Shown: positions 1 through 9,089, numbered from the stretch's first letter. The stretch is DNA of 64,000 bases from Amycolatopsis sp. 195334CR (GCF_017309385.1 NZ_JAFJMJ010000001.1:2790001-2854000), one strand, 5' to 3'. Numbers and translations are program-made. The notes: generated by a model from the letters alone, not told the origin.

Positions 1-790
1 CGGTCCACGATCCGTCGTAGTTCTTCACGTTCTGGTAGCCGAGCAGCTCGCGCAGGGCGAACCAGGCGATCGAGGAGCGCTCCCCGATCCGGCAGTACGC
101 GATGGTGGCCTTCGACTCGTCGAGACCCTCCGCGGCGTACAGCTCCTTGATCTCTTCCTCGGTCTTGAAGGTGCCGTCCTCGTTGGCGACCTTCGCCCAC
201 GGCACGTTCAGCGCGCCGGGGATGTGGCCGGGCACCTGGGACTGCTCCTGCGGCAGGTGCGCCGGGGCGAGCAGCTTGCCGGAGAACTCGTCCGGCGACC
301 GCACGTCGACGAAGTTGTTCGAGCCGATGGCCTGGACGACCTCGTCGCGGAAGGCGCGGATCGACAGGTCCTGCTCCTTGGCCTGGTACTCGGTGCGCTC
401 GCGCTTGACGTCACCGGTGTCGAGGGGGCGCCCGTCCAGCTCCCACTTCTTGCGGCCGCCGTCGAGCAGCTGCACGTTGTCGTGGCCGTAGAGCTTGAAG
501 TACCAGTAGGCGTAGGCGGCGAACCAGTTGTTGTTGCCGCCGTAGAGGATGACGCGGTCGTCGTTGGAGATGCCCTTCTCCGAGAGGAGGGCCTCGAAGC
601 CGGCCTTGGAGACGAAGTCGCGGCGGACCGGGTCCTGCAGGTCCTTGCGCCAGTCGAACTTCACCGCGCCACGGATGTGCCCGCCGTCGTAGGCGGTGGT
701 GTCCTCGTCGACCTCGGCGAAGACCACACCGGGGGTGTCGAGGTTCTCTTCTGCCCATGCTGTGGTGACCAGCACGTCTTCACGGCTCAT
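1..790 (-). CDS. Thiosulfate sulfurtransferase (rhodanese), 3' end outside window
   Basis: Two-domain rhodanese that transfers sulfur from thiosulfate to a thiophilic acceptor in the cytoplasm. The N-terminal rhodanese half carries LYGGNNNWFAAYAYWYFKLY, and the second half carries the active-site loop CRIGERS with the catalytic cysteine. The protein starts MSREDVLVTTAW and runs off the window after about 263 residues, so only the last few residues are missing. It is the last visible gene of a minus-strand group with a DUF4395 membrane protein and a thioredoxin-like protein, the arrangement around cysA2 (Rv0815c) in mycobacteria. The family and active site are seen directly; the ortholog assignment rests on recalled synteny. 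Confidence 0.93.
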   Translation of the reverse strand, partial: MSREDVLVTTAWAEENLDTPGVVFAEVDEDTTAYDGGHIRGAVKFDWRKDLQDPVRRDFVSKAGFEALLSEKGISNDDRVILYGGNNNWFAAYAYWYFKLYGHDNVQLLDGGRKKWELDGRPLDTGDVKRERTEYQAKEQDLSIRAFRDEVVQAIGSNNFVDVRSPDEFSGKLLAPAHLPQEQSQVPGHIPGALNVPWAKVANEDGTFKTEEEIKELYAAEGLDESKATIAYCRIGERSSIAWFALRELLGYQNVKNYDGSWT

Positions 791-837
791 GGAGCGGCAC
801 TGCCTTTCTTGGGTTCGGGACGGGTTTTCTCTTCGGC

Positions 838-1272
838 TCAGGTGGGTTTGGCGGTCGGCGCGAACCGCCTGATCAGCAGGTACACCTCGCAGCCGAGGCA
901 GAAGTTGACCGCCGCGTTGAGGAAGGCCGCGAACAACGCGAAGGCGGTGGCGACCACCCCGAGCGCGGTCACCTCGGTGGCGTAGCCGATCGTGCCGACC
1001 AGCGCGAACACGAAGCCGACGGCCTGCGCGAACCGCAGCGGTGCCGCGTCCTCGCGCTCGGTGGGCGGCTTCAGCCGCGGGGCGACCAGGTAGCGGTAGA
1101 GCAGGGAGTACGGCGCCGGTTTGAGCCCGACGAAGGCGCCGATGGCGAAGACCACCGTCTGGGCGGCCAGCAGTGGCCACCAGCCGGTGACCAGCACGAC
1201 GGCCAGCACGATGGTGGTGAGCACGGCCGCGAAGCGGGGGCCTCGGGGATCGACCGCTGGTCCTGCCGACAT
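838..1272 (-). CDS. DUF4395 membrane protein
   Basis: Small integral membrane protein of 144 residues. Two hydrophobic segments lie near residues 14-50 and two more near 80-130, with a Cys-X-X-Cys pair in FCLGCE near the C-terminus. DUF4395 proteins commonly sit beside thioredoxin and sulfurtransferase genes in actinobacteria, which suggests a role in sulfur or redox handling; the function is unknown. The ATG is preceded by an AAGGAGG Shine-Dalgarno sequence. The gene lies 47 nt upstream of the sulfurtransferase, probably in one operon. A cysteine-containing leader peptide and a hairpin lie in its 5' region. Confidence 0.85.
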   Translation of the reverse strand: MSAGPAVDPRGPRFAAVLTTIVLAVVLVTGWWPLLAAQTVVFAIGAFVGLKPAPYSLLYRYLVAPRLKPPTEREDAAPLRFAQAVGFVFALVGTIGYATEVTALGVVATAFALFAAFLNAAVNFCLGCEVYLLIRRFAPTAKPT

Positions 1273-1334
1273 GCCACCTCCTTGGCTCGGGTGGGCGCGT
1301 GGGTACGCACGGGGAATGAGCTGGGGGAGAAAGG

Positions 1335-1356
1335 GGTCACCGACGACGCGGTGACC
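1335..1356 (-). promoter_or_regulatory. Perfect hairpin after the leader peptide (possible attenuator)
   Basis: On the minus strand GGTCACCG and CGGTGACC form a perfect 8-bp stem around the loop CGTCGT. It begins 3 nt after the leader peptide stop codon and is followed by CCTTTCTCC. The position between leader peptide and DUF4395 suggests transcription attenuation or translational coupling that senses cysteine supply. The hairpin is seen; the mechanism is inferred. Confidence 0.55.
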
Positions 1357-1359
1357 GCG

Positions 1360-1434
1360 TCAGCGGCGACAGAGGCTGCTGCGGACCCGGCACAGGTCGA
1401 CCGCGCGCCGCTGGGTCAGGAACCAGCGCCGCAT
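1360..1434 (-). CDS. Cysteine-containing leader peptide of the sulfur operon (24 aa)
   Basis: A 24-codon ORF beginning MRRWFLTQRRAVDLCRV, with a second Cys four codons from the end (SLCRR). It contains the VDLCRVRS signature of actinobacterial putative leader peptides found before sulfur-metabolism genes. It ends 88 nt before the DUF4395 start and is followed immediately by a perfect hairpin. No convincing Shine-Dalgarno precedes the ATG. The peptide is most likely a regulatory uORF whose translation reports Cys-tRNA supply. The family resemblance is strong; the regulatory role is inferred. Confidence 0.75.
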   Translation of the reverse strand: MRRWFLTQRRAVDLCRVRSSLCRR

Positions 1435-1526
1435 GGAGGAGTCCGGCTGTGGCAGGTGCACGAGCGCCAGCGTACCCACGCTTCCCTCAGAGTGGGAACA
1501 CTGCTCACCTGATGGGACGGATCCCG

Positions 1527-2207
1527 CTATGCGGACAGCTGGAGGTGTGGTTCGAGGGCTTTCAGCAGGTCAGGGGCCTTGGGTAGGCCGCCGACCCGGA
1601 GCAGCTCGCGACCGTCGGCGGCATAGGCCACCGTGGTCGGGGTGCGCAACACGCCGAGCCGCTGGGCGACCTCGGGCTGGTTCGTCACGTCGAGGTCGAC
1701 GTGATGGAGCCCGTCGGTCTTGTCCGCGAGGTGGGTCAGCAGCGCCCGGGTCTGACGGCAGGGCGCGCAGAAGGTGGTGGAGATCTGCACCAGGGTGACC
1801 GCGGCGGTCGGGTCGAGCGCCTCGGCGACCGGCGCGGGCAACCGGGTGGCGGGCCTGACGCCCCGCCCCTTCGCCCCGGCTGCCTTGCGCTGTGGCCCGG
1901 CTGCCTCGCGCACCGGCCCGACCGCTTCGTGTCCCGGCTCGGCTGCCTCGTGCCCCGACCCGGTTGCCTTGCGCCCTGGCTTGGCGGGCTCGTGCCCCGG
2001 CTCGGTCGAGTCTCGCCCCGGCTCGACTGCTTCGGTTCCGGGGCCGGTCGCCGTGCGGGCTGCTTCGGTCGCGGGTGCCGCGGCCTCGGAACCGACCGGT
2101 TCCGTCACCGGCTTGGCGAACTTGATCCGGCCGTCCCGCCGCTGCAGCAACAGACCGGCCGCGGTCGCCACGACCAGCGTGCCGAGCAGCACCCAGATGC
2201 CGACCAA
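1527..2207 (-). CDS. Membrane-anchored thioredoxin-like protein
   Basis: 226 residues. An N-terminal membrane anchor (residues 3-22) is followed by a low-complexity linker at about 40-105 with seven or eight degenerate repeats related to EPGHEAA. A thioredoxin domain at about 125-226 has the redox motif FCAPC and the cis-proline segment RTPTTV. It corresponds by position to ThiX (Rv0816c). The start is a TTG with GGGAGG five bases upstream that overlaps the end of the DUF2993 gene, so the two are probably translated together. The long repeat linker is unusual for this family and may span part of the cell envelope. Confidence 0.85.
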   Translation of the reverse strand: MVGIWVLLGTLVVATAAGLLLQRRDGRIKFAKPVTEPVGSEAAAPATEAARTATGPGTEAVEPGRDSTEPGHEPAKPGRKATGSGHEAAEPGHEAVGPVREAAGPQRKAAGAKGRGVRPATRLPAPVAEALDPTAAVTLVQISTTFCAPCRQTRALLTHLADKTDGLHHVDLDVTNQPEVAQRLGVLRTPTTVAYAADGRELLRVGGLPKAPDLLKALEPHLQLSA

Positions 2208-2208
2208 G

Positions 2209-3099
2209 TCACCCTCCCGCGTTCGCCCCGGCTCCGGCGAAGGTCACGTTCTTCGCCTCGCCCTTCAGGATCACCGCGCCCTGCTCCACCCGCACCGCCT
2301 TCGGCGTCACCTCGAACGGCAGGCTGCCGGCGTCGATGGTGGCCTTGAAGTTGGGCAGCAGCGCCTTCTGCACCTGAGGGGGAACGACGGTGGTCTCGCC
2401 GTCATTCCCGAACTGGAGCCGCTCGGGCGTGATGTGGATCGACGCGCCGTCCAGCTCGATCATCGCGAAGCAGTACAGCTCCAGCTTCTCACCGGCCAGC
2501 TGCAGGGTGCCCGACATGCGGACCCCGGCCGAGGCGTCGTCCTCCGACTCGTCGCCCGGCTCGATGGTGGTCGGCGCGTCGGGGTCGGAACCGCCGTTGA
2601 GCACGTAGTCGTCGCTGGCCGGGTCGATCTTCAGGTTCTCGATCTTGGTCAGCGGCTCCACCCTGGCGATGTCGCTGTCCTTGATCTTGACCTGGCCCTC
2701 CAGCGTGCCGATCTTGATCGAGTCGACCTTCCCACCGACCAGGTCGGACAGCGGGGCCTGCACGTCGCGCAGGTCCGCCTTGAGCTCCACGTCCCGCAGG
2801 AGGTCCTGGATCGGCACCCCGGCGGCGGACAGCGAGATGTGACCGTACTCACCACCGAGCGCCTGGGTCAGGAACGGGAAGCCGTGCACGGTGACCGACG
2901 GGTCCTCGGTCAGCTTGAACTGCTCACGGGCCTTCTGGGACACCGTGTGCTCGGCGAACGCGGCGGCCCCGAAGTCCGCCGCGGTGAGGATCGCGGCCAG
3001 CACCACCACCACGATGATGATCCGCCTCGCCCGCCTCCCGCGCGGTCGCCCTTCGGGTCGTGGGGCGCTCGTGTCGTACTGGGTCACCGGGCCACTCAC
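2209..3099 (-). CDS. DUF2993 (LmeA-like) lipid-binding envelope protein
   Basis: 296 residues. A cytoplasmic Arg-rich stretch precedes one membrane segment (IIIVVVVLAAILTAADFGAA), followed by an extracytoplasmic DUF2993 domain containing VHGFPFLTQALGGEYGHIS. LmeA-type proteins bind phospholipids and act in lipomannan maturation in mycobacteria. Synteny points to the Rv0817c counterpart, so the exact role is uncertain. I chose the GTG start with AGAGGAAG upstream rather than an ATG 66 nt earlier, because the earlier residues look non-conserved and the Shine-Dalgarno fits. It heads a minus-strand unit with the thioredoxin-like gene. Confidence 0.82.
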   Translation of the reverse strand: MSGPVTQYDTSAPRPEGRPRGRRARRIIIVVVVLAAILTAADFGAAAFAEHTVSQKAREQFKLTEDPSVTVHGFPFLTQALGGEYGHISLSAAGVPIQDLLRDVELKADLRDVQAPLSDLVGGKVDSIKIGTLEGQVKIKDSDIARVEPLTKIENLKIDPASDDYVLNGGSDPDAPTTIEPGDESEDDASAGVRMSGTLQLAGEKLELYCFAMIELDGASIHITPERLQFGNDGETTVVPPQVQKALLPNFKATIDAGSLPFEVTPKAVRVEQGAVILKGEAKNVTFAGAGANAGG

Positions 3100-3273
3100 T
3101 CGTCCGCGCTTCCTCTCACCAGGTGTTCTGGATCGACGCAAGCTGCCGTGATCGGATGTGACCAAGGTGGCAGCGCTATGTCTTTCCCGTGTTCAGTCGC
3201 TATTCTCACTCAGCACCGACCCGAGCCGTTCTCCGAAGCGGCGTGCTCGCGACAACGATAAGGCGGTGTGGCG

Positions 3274-4020
3274 ATGAGCCTGGACCTGCTGGTGCTGACC
3301 GCGGAACCGGATGCCACTTCGGTGCTTCCCGCGTTGGATCTGCTGCCGCACACCGTACGCGTCCGGCCGCCGGAGGTCACCGCCCTGCTCGACGCGGGCC
3401 ACCGCGACGTGATCCTCCTGGACGCGCGTACCGACCTGGCCTCGGCGAAGAGCCTGTGCCGGCTGCTCAAGGGCGCCGGTGACGAGGACACCGCCACCCC
3501 GGTGATCGCCGTGGTCGGCGAGGGCGGCCTGGTCGCGGTCAGCTCCGAGTGGCGCACCGACGACATCATGCTCCCCACCGCCGGCCCGGCCGAGGTGGAC
3601 GCGCGGCTGCGGCTGGTCAGCACGCGCGACGGTGGCGGCCAGCAGGCCGACGCCGAGGTCCGCATCGGCGACCTGGTGATCGACGAGGCCACCTACACCG
3701 CCCGCCTGCGCAAGCGCACCCTCGAACTGACCTACAAGGAGTTCGAGCTGCTCAAGTACCTCGCGCAGCACGCCGGCCGGGTGTTCACCCGCGCCCAGCT
3801 GCTGCAGGAGGTCTGGGGTTACGACTTCTTCGGCGGCACCCGGACGGTCGACGTGCACGTCCGGCGGCTGCGCGCCAAGCTCGGCCCGGAGCACGAGCAG
3901 ATGATCGGCACCGTGCGCAACGTGGGCTACAAGTTCGAGCGCCCGGTCAAGGGCGCGAGCAAGCCGATGGCCGCCGAGCCGCAGGCCGAGGTGCCGCAGC
4001 AGGAGTTCTCCCGCCGATAG
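3274..4020 (+). CDS. glnR: Nitrogen response regulator GlnR
   Basis: OmpR/PhoB-type orphan regulator controlling nitrogen assimilation genes in actinomycetes. The N-terminal receiver-like domain (about 1-110) includes LLDARTDLA and [12 protein letters not shown], typical of GlnR. A C-terminal winged helix (about 130-230) contains [20 protein letters not shown] and [19 protein letters not shown]. No histidine kinase gene lies nearby, as expected for GlnR. It lies 9 nt before mshD, the order known from Rv0818-Rv0819. A GTG two codons upstream is an alternative start; I preferred the ATG matching remembered homologues. Confidence 0.9.
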   Translation: MSLDLLVLTAEPDATSVLPALDLLPHTVRVRPPEVTALLDAGHRDVILLDARTDLASAKSLCRLLKGAGDEDTATPVIAVVGEGGLVAVSSEWRTDDIMLPTAGPAEVDARLRLVSTRDGGGQQADAEVRIGDLVIDEATYTARLRKRTLELTYKEFELLKYLAQHAGRVFTRAQLLQEVWGYDFFGGTRTVDVHVRRLRAKLGPEHEQMIGTVRNVGYKFERPVKGASKPMAAEPQAEVPQQEFSRR

Positions 4021-4029
4021 ATTGGCGGT

Positions 4030-4905
4030 ATGTCGAACGCGCGGTGGTCGGAGCAACTGGACGAGGCCGGGCGGGTGCGCGAGTTGTTGCGCGCCGCCCG
4101 CGAGGCCGACGGGCGGCCGGAAGAGGTCGAGCCGCCGTCCGGCGGGCTGCACCTGCTGGCGCACGAGGACGGGGCACTGGTCGGGTACACCCACCTCGAC
4201 ACCAGTGGGGACTCGTTCGGCCGCCAGGTCGCCGAGCTGGTCGTGCACCCGGACCACCGCCGCCGCGGTCACGGCACCGCGATGACGCGGGCGCTGTTCG
4301 CCCGTGACGGCGAGCTCCGCGTGTGGGCGCACGGTGATCACCCCGGTGCCGCGCGGATCGCTTCGAAGCTCGGTCTTCAGCGCGCGCGGGAACTCCTGGT
4401 GCTCAGCGCGGAGGTCGACGGCCAGGAGTGGCCAGAGCCGACCCTCGCCGAGGGGGTCTCCCTGCGCACCTTCGAACCCGGTCGCGACGAGCAGGCCATG
4501 GTCGCGGTGAACGCGCGTGCCTTCGACTGGCACCCCGAGCAGGGCGCGCTGACCGTCGACGAGGTGCGGGAAACCGAGCGCGAACCCTGGTTCGACGCCG
4601 ACGGCTTCTTCCTCGCCGAGCGCGACGGCGAGATCATCGGCTTCCACTGGACGAAGGTGCACCCGCCGAACCCGACCCGCTTCGGCGGCGAGCCGGTCGG
4701 CGAGGTCTACGTGGTCGGCGTGGATCCCGGCGCGCAGGGCGGCGGCCTCGGTAAGGCGCTGACCCTGGCCGGGCTCCGGTACCTGCGCGAGCGCGGCCTC
4801 AAGCAGGTGATCTTGTACGTGGAAGGGGACAACGCCCCGGCCGTCGCCGTGTACACGAAACTGGGTTTCCAGCGCTACGAGGTCGACGTGCAATATTCCC
4901 GTTAA
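4030..4905 (+). CDS. mshD: Mycothiol synthase MshD
   Basis: Acetyltransferase catalysing the last step of mycothiol synthesis, acetylation of Cys-GlcN-Ins using acetyl-CoA. 291 residues, the family length, built from two tandem GNAT domains: residues 1-130 with the acetyl-CoA loop VVHPDHRRRGHGTAM, and 140-291 with VVGVDPGAQGGGLGKAL. The C-terminal NAPAVAVYTKLGF is characteristic of GNAT proteins. It follows glnR by 9 nt, probably cotranscribed. Mycothiol is specific to Actinobacteria, which supports the taxonomic call. Confidence 0.93.
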   Translation: MSNARWSEQLDEAGRVRELLRAAREADGRPEEVEPPSGGLHLLAHEDGALVGYTHLDTSGDSFGRQVAELVVHPDHRRRGHGTAMTRALFARDGELRVWAHGDHPGAARIASKLGLQRARELLVLSAEVDGQEWPEPTLAEGVSLRTFEPGRDEQAMVAVNARAFDWHPEQGALTVDEVRETEREPWFDADGFFLAERDGEIIGFHWTKVHPPNPTRFGGEPVGEVYVVGVDPGAQGGGLGKALTLAGLRYLRERGLKQVILYVEGDNAPAVAVYTKLGFQRYEVDVQYSR

Positions 4906-5004
4906 CCCGGAGCCAGCGTCTCGTCACGGTGGGCAAACACCCAGGTCACGGGCAGGACACGAGCGGCTGTCGAGTCTAGTAGCACTGCTCACAATGGCCG
5001 CCTT

Positions 5005-5026
5005 GTTCACCTTCCGTTCATTTGTT
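5005..5026 (+). promoter_or_regulatory. PHO box upstream of pstS
   Basis: Two adjacent 11-nt direct-repeat units, GTTCACCTTCC and GTTCATTTGTT, fit the actinomycete PhoP repeat unit (G/T-TTCAYY). A weaker third unit, GACGGTCAGCC, follows. The box lies about 100 nt before the pstS start, where PhoP would activate the pst operon under phosphate limitation. The repeat is seen; PhoP binding follows from the known consensus. Confidence 0.75.
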
Positions 5027-5127
5027 GACGGTCAGCCGTCCACTGTCGCTGCCTACTGTCCGGAATCGGCGCGGCCAGCCGCCGCGGCCGAAACCCCCCG
5101 GACTCTCTTCCACGCGGAGGAAATGCA

Positions 5128-6267
5128 GTGAAGATCAAGCGGCCGCACGCGGTCATCGGCCTGGTGGCGGGTGCCGCCCTCGTGCTGACGGCCTGTGGCT
5201 CCGACCCCGCGGCGACCAACAACAGCGCCCCGCAGACCGGCGCCGCCGCGGCGCCGTCGGGCACCGCCCAGGTCGACTGCGGTGGCAAGAGCCCGCTGTC
5301 GGCTGAAGGTTCGTCGGCCCAGAAGGCCGCGATCGACATCTTCAACCTGAAGTACCAGCAGAAGTGCTCCGGTCAGCAGCTGAACTACAACCCCAGCGGC
5401 TCCGGCGCGGGGGTCAAGCAGTTCATCGCCGGCCAGGTCGACTTCGCCGGTTCGGACTCGCCGCTGAGCGCCGAGAAGGGCGAGGTGGAGAGCGCCAAGC
5501 AGCGCTGCGCCGGCAGCGAGGCCTGGAACCTGCCGCTGGTGGTCGGCCCGGTCGCGGTCGCCTACAACCTGCAGGGCGTGGACAAGCTGGTGCTCACCCC
5601 CGAGGTCACCGCCAAGATCTTCAACGGCGGCATCAAGACCTGGGACGACCCGGCGATCAAGGCGGTCAAGGGCAACGAGAGCCTGAACCTGCCCGCCAAG
5701 CCGATCCAGGTCGTCTCCCGCTCGGACGAGTCGGGCACCACCGACAACTTCCAGCTGTACCTGAAGGCCGCCGCGCCGCAGGCGTGGACCCAGGGCGCCG
5801 GCAAGCAGTTCAAGGGCGGCGTGGGCAACGGCGCGGAGAAGTCCAACGGTGTGGTCGAGGCCGCCAAGGCCGCCGACGGCGCGATCACCTACGTCGAGGC
5901 CGCCTTCGCCAAGGACGGCGTCAAGCCGGCCCTGATCGACAGCGGCGCCGGTGGCGTCGAGCTGACCCCGGAGAACGTCGCCAAGACGCTCGACGGCGCG
6001 AAGTTCAAGACCGAGGGCACCAACGACCTCGCGCTCGACCTGGACGCGATCTACTCGTCCAAGGCCGCGGGCACCTACCCGCTGCTGCTGGTCACCTACG
6101 AGATCGTCTGCTCGAAGTACACCGACCCCGAGGTCGCCAAGGCGGTGCGCGCCTACCTGAACGTGGCCGCCACCGACGGCCAGCAGCCGCTGGCGGAGAA
6201 GGGCTACGTGTCCATCCCGCAGAGCCTGCAGGACAAGGTGCTGACCGCGGTCAAGGCAATCGCCTGA
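5128..6267 (+). CDS. pstS: Phosphate-binding lipoprotein PstS
   Basis: Extracytoplasmic receptor of the high-affinity phosphate ABC importer. 379 residues with a lipoprotein signal ending in the lipobox LTAC (Cys23). Phosphate-site motifs include AEGSSAQ, NPSGSGAGVKQF and SRSDESGTTDNF. The GTG start has GGAGG seven bases upstream. It is first in pstSCAB, 49 nt before pstC, with a PHO box upstream, so expression should rise in phosphate starvation. Confidence 0.96.
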   Translation: MKIKRPHAVIGLVAGAALVLTACGSDPAATNNSAPQTGAAAAPSGTAQVDCGGKSPLSAEGSSAQKAAIDIFNLKYQQKCSGQQLNYNPSGSGAGVKQFIAGQVDFAGSDSPLSAEKGEVESAKQRCAGSEAWNLPLVVGPVAVAYNLQGVDKLVLTPEVTAKIFNGGIKTWDDPAIKAVKGNESLNLPAKPIQVVSRSDESGTTDNFQLYLKAAAPQAWTQGAGKQFKGGVGNGAEKSNGVVEAAKAADGAITYVEAAFAKDGVKPALIDSGAGGVELTPENVAKTLDGAKFKTEGTNDLALDLDAIYSSKAAGTYPLLLVTYEIVCSKYTDPEVAKAVRAYLNVAATDGQQPLAEKGYVSIPQSLQDKVLTAVKAIA

Positions 6268-6316
6268 CCTGCTTGCGGACAGCTTGAGACGAGGGTAGAG
6301 ACAGGCCAAGGCGATC

Positions 6317-7369
6317 ATGCCGATGAACGAGCCAACCTCGACGCGGACGCCCACCGGTGACCCCGGTGGGCGTCCGCCGTCCGCATCCGTGCCGGAGGGT
6401 CCGATTTCCGAGCAACCAGCCCCCGACCGCGCCCGGCAGGGCAGCAAGGTCCGGCCGGGCGACCGCATCTTCAAGAACCTGACCACCGGCAGCGGCATCT
6501 TCGTGGTCATCCTGATCGGGTTGATCGGGTTGTTCCTGCTGCTGCAGGCGATCCCCGCGCTGCAGGCGAACCAGGTCAGCTTCTTCTCCAGCGTCTGGGA
6601 GACCAGCGACTCGAAGAACCTGAAGTTCGGCATCGCCGACCTGCTGTCGGTGACCGTGGCCACCTCGCTGGTCGCGCTGGTCATCGCCATGCCGGTGTCG
6701 CTGGGCATCGCGTTGTTCCTCACCCAGTACGCCCCGCCGCGGCTGGCCAGGCCGTTCGCCTACATCATCGATCTGCTGGCCGCCGTGCCGTCGATCATCT
6801 TCGGGCTGTGGGGCCTGCTGTTCCTGGCGCCGACCATCGAGCCGGTGGCGCAGTGGATCAACGACACCTTCGGCTGGATCCCGATCTTCGGCGACGGCAA
6901 CATCGCGCCGAACATCCGCAGCACCATCTTCACCGCCGGCGTGGTGCTCGCGGTGATGCTGCTGCCGATCATCACCTCGCTCACCCGCGAGGTGTTCGAG
7001 CGCACGCCGACCGCGCAGATCGAGGGCGCGCTGGCGCTGGGCGCCACCCGCTGGGAGGTCATCCGGACCACCGTGCTGCCGTTCGGCAAGGCGGGCTACA
7101 TCGGCGCCTCGATGCTCGGCCTCGGCCGCGCGCTCGGGGAGACGATCGCGCTGTCGATCATCCTGTTCATCCCGGTCGGGCGGACCTTCGACTGGAGCGT
7201 GTTCGACGGCGGTGCCACCTTCGCCTCGAAGATCGCCTCGAACTACGCGGAGTTCAACGACGTCACCTCGGCGGGCGCCTACATCGCCGCCGGTCTGGTG
7301 CTGTTCCTGCTGACCTTCGTGGTCAACTTCGCGGCCCGGTCCATCATCGGCGACAAGAAGGGGGACTGA
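6317..7369 (+). CDS. pstC: Phosphate ABC transporter permease PstC
   Basis: Inner-membrane permease with about six transmembrane helices after a longer than usual hydrophilic Pro-rich N-terminus (residues 1-50). The permease signature EGALALGATRWEVIRTTVLP, where the ATPase PstB docks, lies at about 235-254. It is second in the pst operon and ends 3 nt before pstA. The ATG at 6323 is a possible alternative start. Confidence 0.95.
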   Translation: MPMNEPTSTRTPTGDPGGRPPSASVPEGPISEQPAPDRARQGSKVRPGDRIFKNLTTGSGIFVVILIGLIGLFLLLQAIPALQANQVSFFSSVWETSDSKNLKFGIADLLSVTVATSLVALVIAMPVSLGIALFLTQYAPPRLARPFAYIIDLLAAVPSIIFGLWGLLFLAPTIEPVAQWINDTFGWIPIFGDGNIAPNIRSTIFTAGVVLAVMLLPIITSLTREVFERTPTAQIEGALALGATRWEVIRTTVLPFGKAGYIGASMLGLGRALGETIALSIILFIPVGRTFDWSVFDGGATFASKIASNYAEFNDVTSAGAYIAAGLVLFLLTFVVNFAARSIIGDKKGD

Positions 7370-7372
7370 GCC

Positions 7373-8299
7373 ATGACCGCGACGATTCCCGACGCCGACC
7401 GGCCGGCCGTCACACCGGCGTTCCAGCAGGTCAGCCTGGCGCGCAAGAGCAAGAACGGGCTGGCCACGGTGCTGGTCTGGCTGGCTTTCCTGGTCGCCGT
7501 GATCCCGCTGGTCTGGGTGCTCTGGACGGTGGTCGAGAGCGGGATCACCCGCATCCCGTTCACCAACTGGTGGACCGAGGACTTCTCGCAGGTGCTGTCC
7601 GACGAGGTCGGCGGCGGCGTGCTGCACGCCATCGTCGGCACCCTGCTGCAGGGCCTGGTCTGCGCCATCATCGCGGTGCCGCTGGGCCTGCTGGTGGCCA
7701 TCTACCTGGTCGAGTACGGCAGCCGGACGAAGCTGGCCAAGGTGACCACGTTCATGGTCGACATCCTGTCCGGGGTGCCGTCGATCGTGGCCGCGCTGTT
7801 CATCTACGCGCTCTGGGTCACCACGCTGGGCCTGCCGCGCAACGGCTTCGCCGTGTCGCTGGCGCTGGTGCTGCTGATGATCCCGGTGGTGGTGCGGTCC
7901 TCGGAGGAGATGCTCCGGATCGTGCCGGATGACCTGCGCGAGGCCTCCTACGCGCTGGGCGTGCCGAAGTGGAAGACGATCGTGAAGATCGTGCTGCCGA
8001 CCGCGCTGTCCGGCATCATCACCGGCATCATGATGGCGCTGGCCAGGGTGATGGGCGAGACCGCGCCGCTGCTGGTGCTGGTCGGGTACTCGTCCTTCGT
8101 GCACTGGGACATGTTCCAGGGCGAGATGGCCTCGCTGCCGCTGCTGATCAACAACGAGCGCGCGACCAACTCGATGACCGAGGGCAGTGTCGGCTTCGAC
8201 CGCATCTGGGGCGCCGCGCTGACGCTGGTGCTCATCATCGCCCTGATCAACCTCGCGGCCACGCTCATCGGGCGCCTGGTCGCCCCCAAGAAGAAGTAG
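7373..8299 (+). CDS. pstA: Phosphate ABC transporter permease PstA
   Basis: Second permease of the phosphate importer, 308 residues and about six membrane helices. Diagnostic segments are the family motif VPSIVAALFIYALWV and the coupling loop EASYALGVPKWKTIVKIVLP. Its start lies 3 nt after the pstC stop and its end 6 nt before pstB, so the genes are translationally linked. Confidence 0.95.
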   Translation: MTATIPDADRPAVTPAFQQVSLARKSKNGLATVLVWLAFLVAVIPLVWVLWTVVESGITRIPFTNWWTEDFSQVLSDEVGGGVLHAIVGTLLQGLVCAIIAVPLGLLVAIYLVEYGSRTKLAKVTTFMVDILSGVPSIVAALFIYALWVTTLGLPRNGFAVSLALVLLMIPVVVRSSEEMLRIVPDDLREASYALGVPKWKTIVKIVLPTALSGIITGIMMALARVMGETAPLLVLVGYSSFVHWDMFQGEMASLPLLINNERATNSMTEGSVGFDRIWGAALTLVLIIALINLAATLIGRLVAPKKK

Positions 8300-8305
8300 G
8301 AACTG

Positions 8306-9082
8306 ATGGCCAAGCGCATCGATGTCAAGGACGTCGACATCTACTACGGCAAGTTCCACGCGGTGGACAGCGTGACGCTGTCGGTGCCGCCGCGGAACGT
8401 GACGGCGTTCATCGGGCCGTCCGGCTGTGGCAAGTCGACCGTGCTGCGGACGCTGAACCGCATGCACGAGGTGATCCCGGGTGCCCGGGTCGAGGGCCAG
8501 GTGCTGCTGGACGGCGAGGACATCTACGCCGGTTCGGTGGACCCGGTGCAGGTCCGGCGGACCATCGGCATGGTGTTCCAGCGGCCGAACCCGTTCCCCA
8601 CCATGTCGATCAGGGACAACGTGGTGGCCGGGCTGAAGCTGGCCGGGACGAAGAACAAGAAGCAGCTGGACGAGGTGGCCGAGCGCGCGCTGCGCGGCGC
8701 GAACCTGTGGAACGAGGTCAAGGACCGGCTCGGCAAGCCGGGCGGTGGCCTCTCCGGCGGTCAGCAGCAGCGGTTGTGCATCGCGCGGGCGATCGCCGTG
8801 CAGCCGGACGTGCTGCTGATGGACGAGCCGTGCTCGGCGCTGGACCCCATTTCGACGCTGGCGATCGAAGACCTGATCGCCGAGCTGAAGAAGGAGTTCA
8901 CCATCGTCATCGTCACGCACAACATGCAGCAGGCGGCGCGCGTGTCGGACCAGACGGCCTTCTTCAACCTGGCCGGCGTTGGCCAGCCGGGGCAGCTCGT
9001 GGAGCTGAACGACACCGAGAAGATCTTCTCGAACCCCGACCAGAAGGCGACCGAAGACTACATCTCCGGTCGCTTCGGCTGA
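8306..9082 (+). CDS. pstB: Phosphate ABC transporter ATPase PstB
   Basis: Cytoplasmic ATPase driving phosphate import. 258 residues with Walker [11 protein letters not shown]-loop [15 protein letters not shown] signature LSGGQQQR, Walker [14 protein letters not shown] and switch histidine in VTHNM. It closes pstSCAB. phoU is not adjacent but lies about 7.7 kb downstream under its own PHO box. Confidence 0.97.
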   Translation: MAKRIDVKDVDIYYGKFHAVDSVTLSVPPRNVTAFIGPSGCGKSTVLRTLNRMHEVIPGARVEGQVLLDGEDIYAGSVDPVQVRRTIGMVFQRPNPFPTMSIRDNVVAGLKLAGTKNKKQLDEVAERALRGANLWNEVKDRLGKPGGGLSGGQQQRLCIARAIAVQPDVLLMDEPCSALDPISTLAIEDLIAELKKEFTIVIVTHNMQQAARVSDQTAFFNLAGVGQPGQLVELNDTEKIFSNPDQKATEDYISGRFG

Positions 9083-9089
9083 GGGCTTC

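Noticed and set aside
3193..4893. 566-codon minus-strand open frame opposite glnR-mshD
   Set aside because: Shadow of high-GC codon bias; no recognisable domains, and both opposite genes are clear orthologues.
6251..8920. 889-codon minus-strand frame opposite pstC-pstA-pstB
   Set aside because: Arg/Gly/His-rich shadow opposite a well-defined operon.
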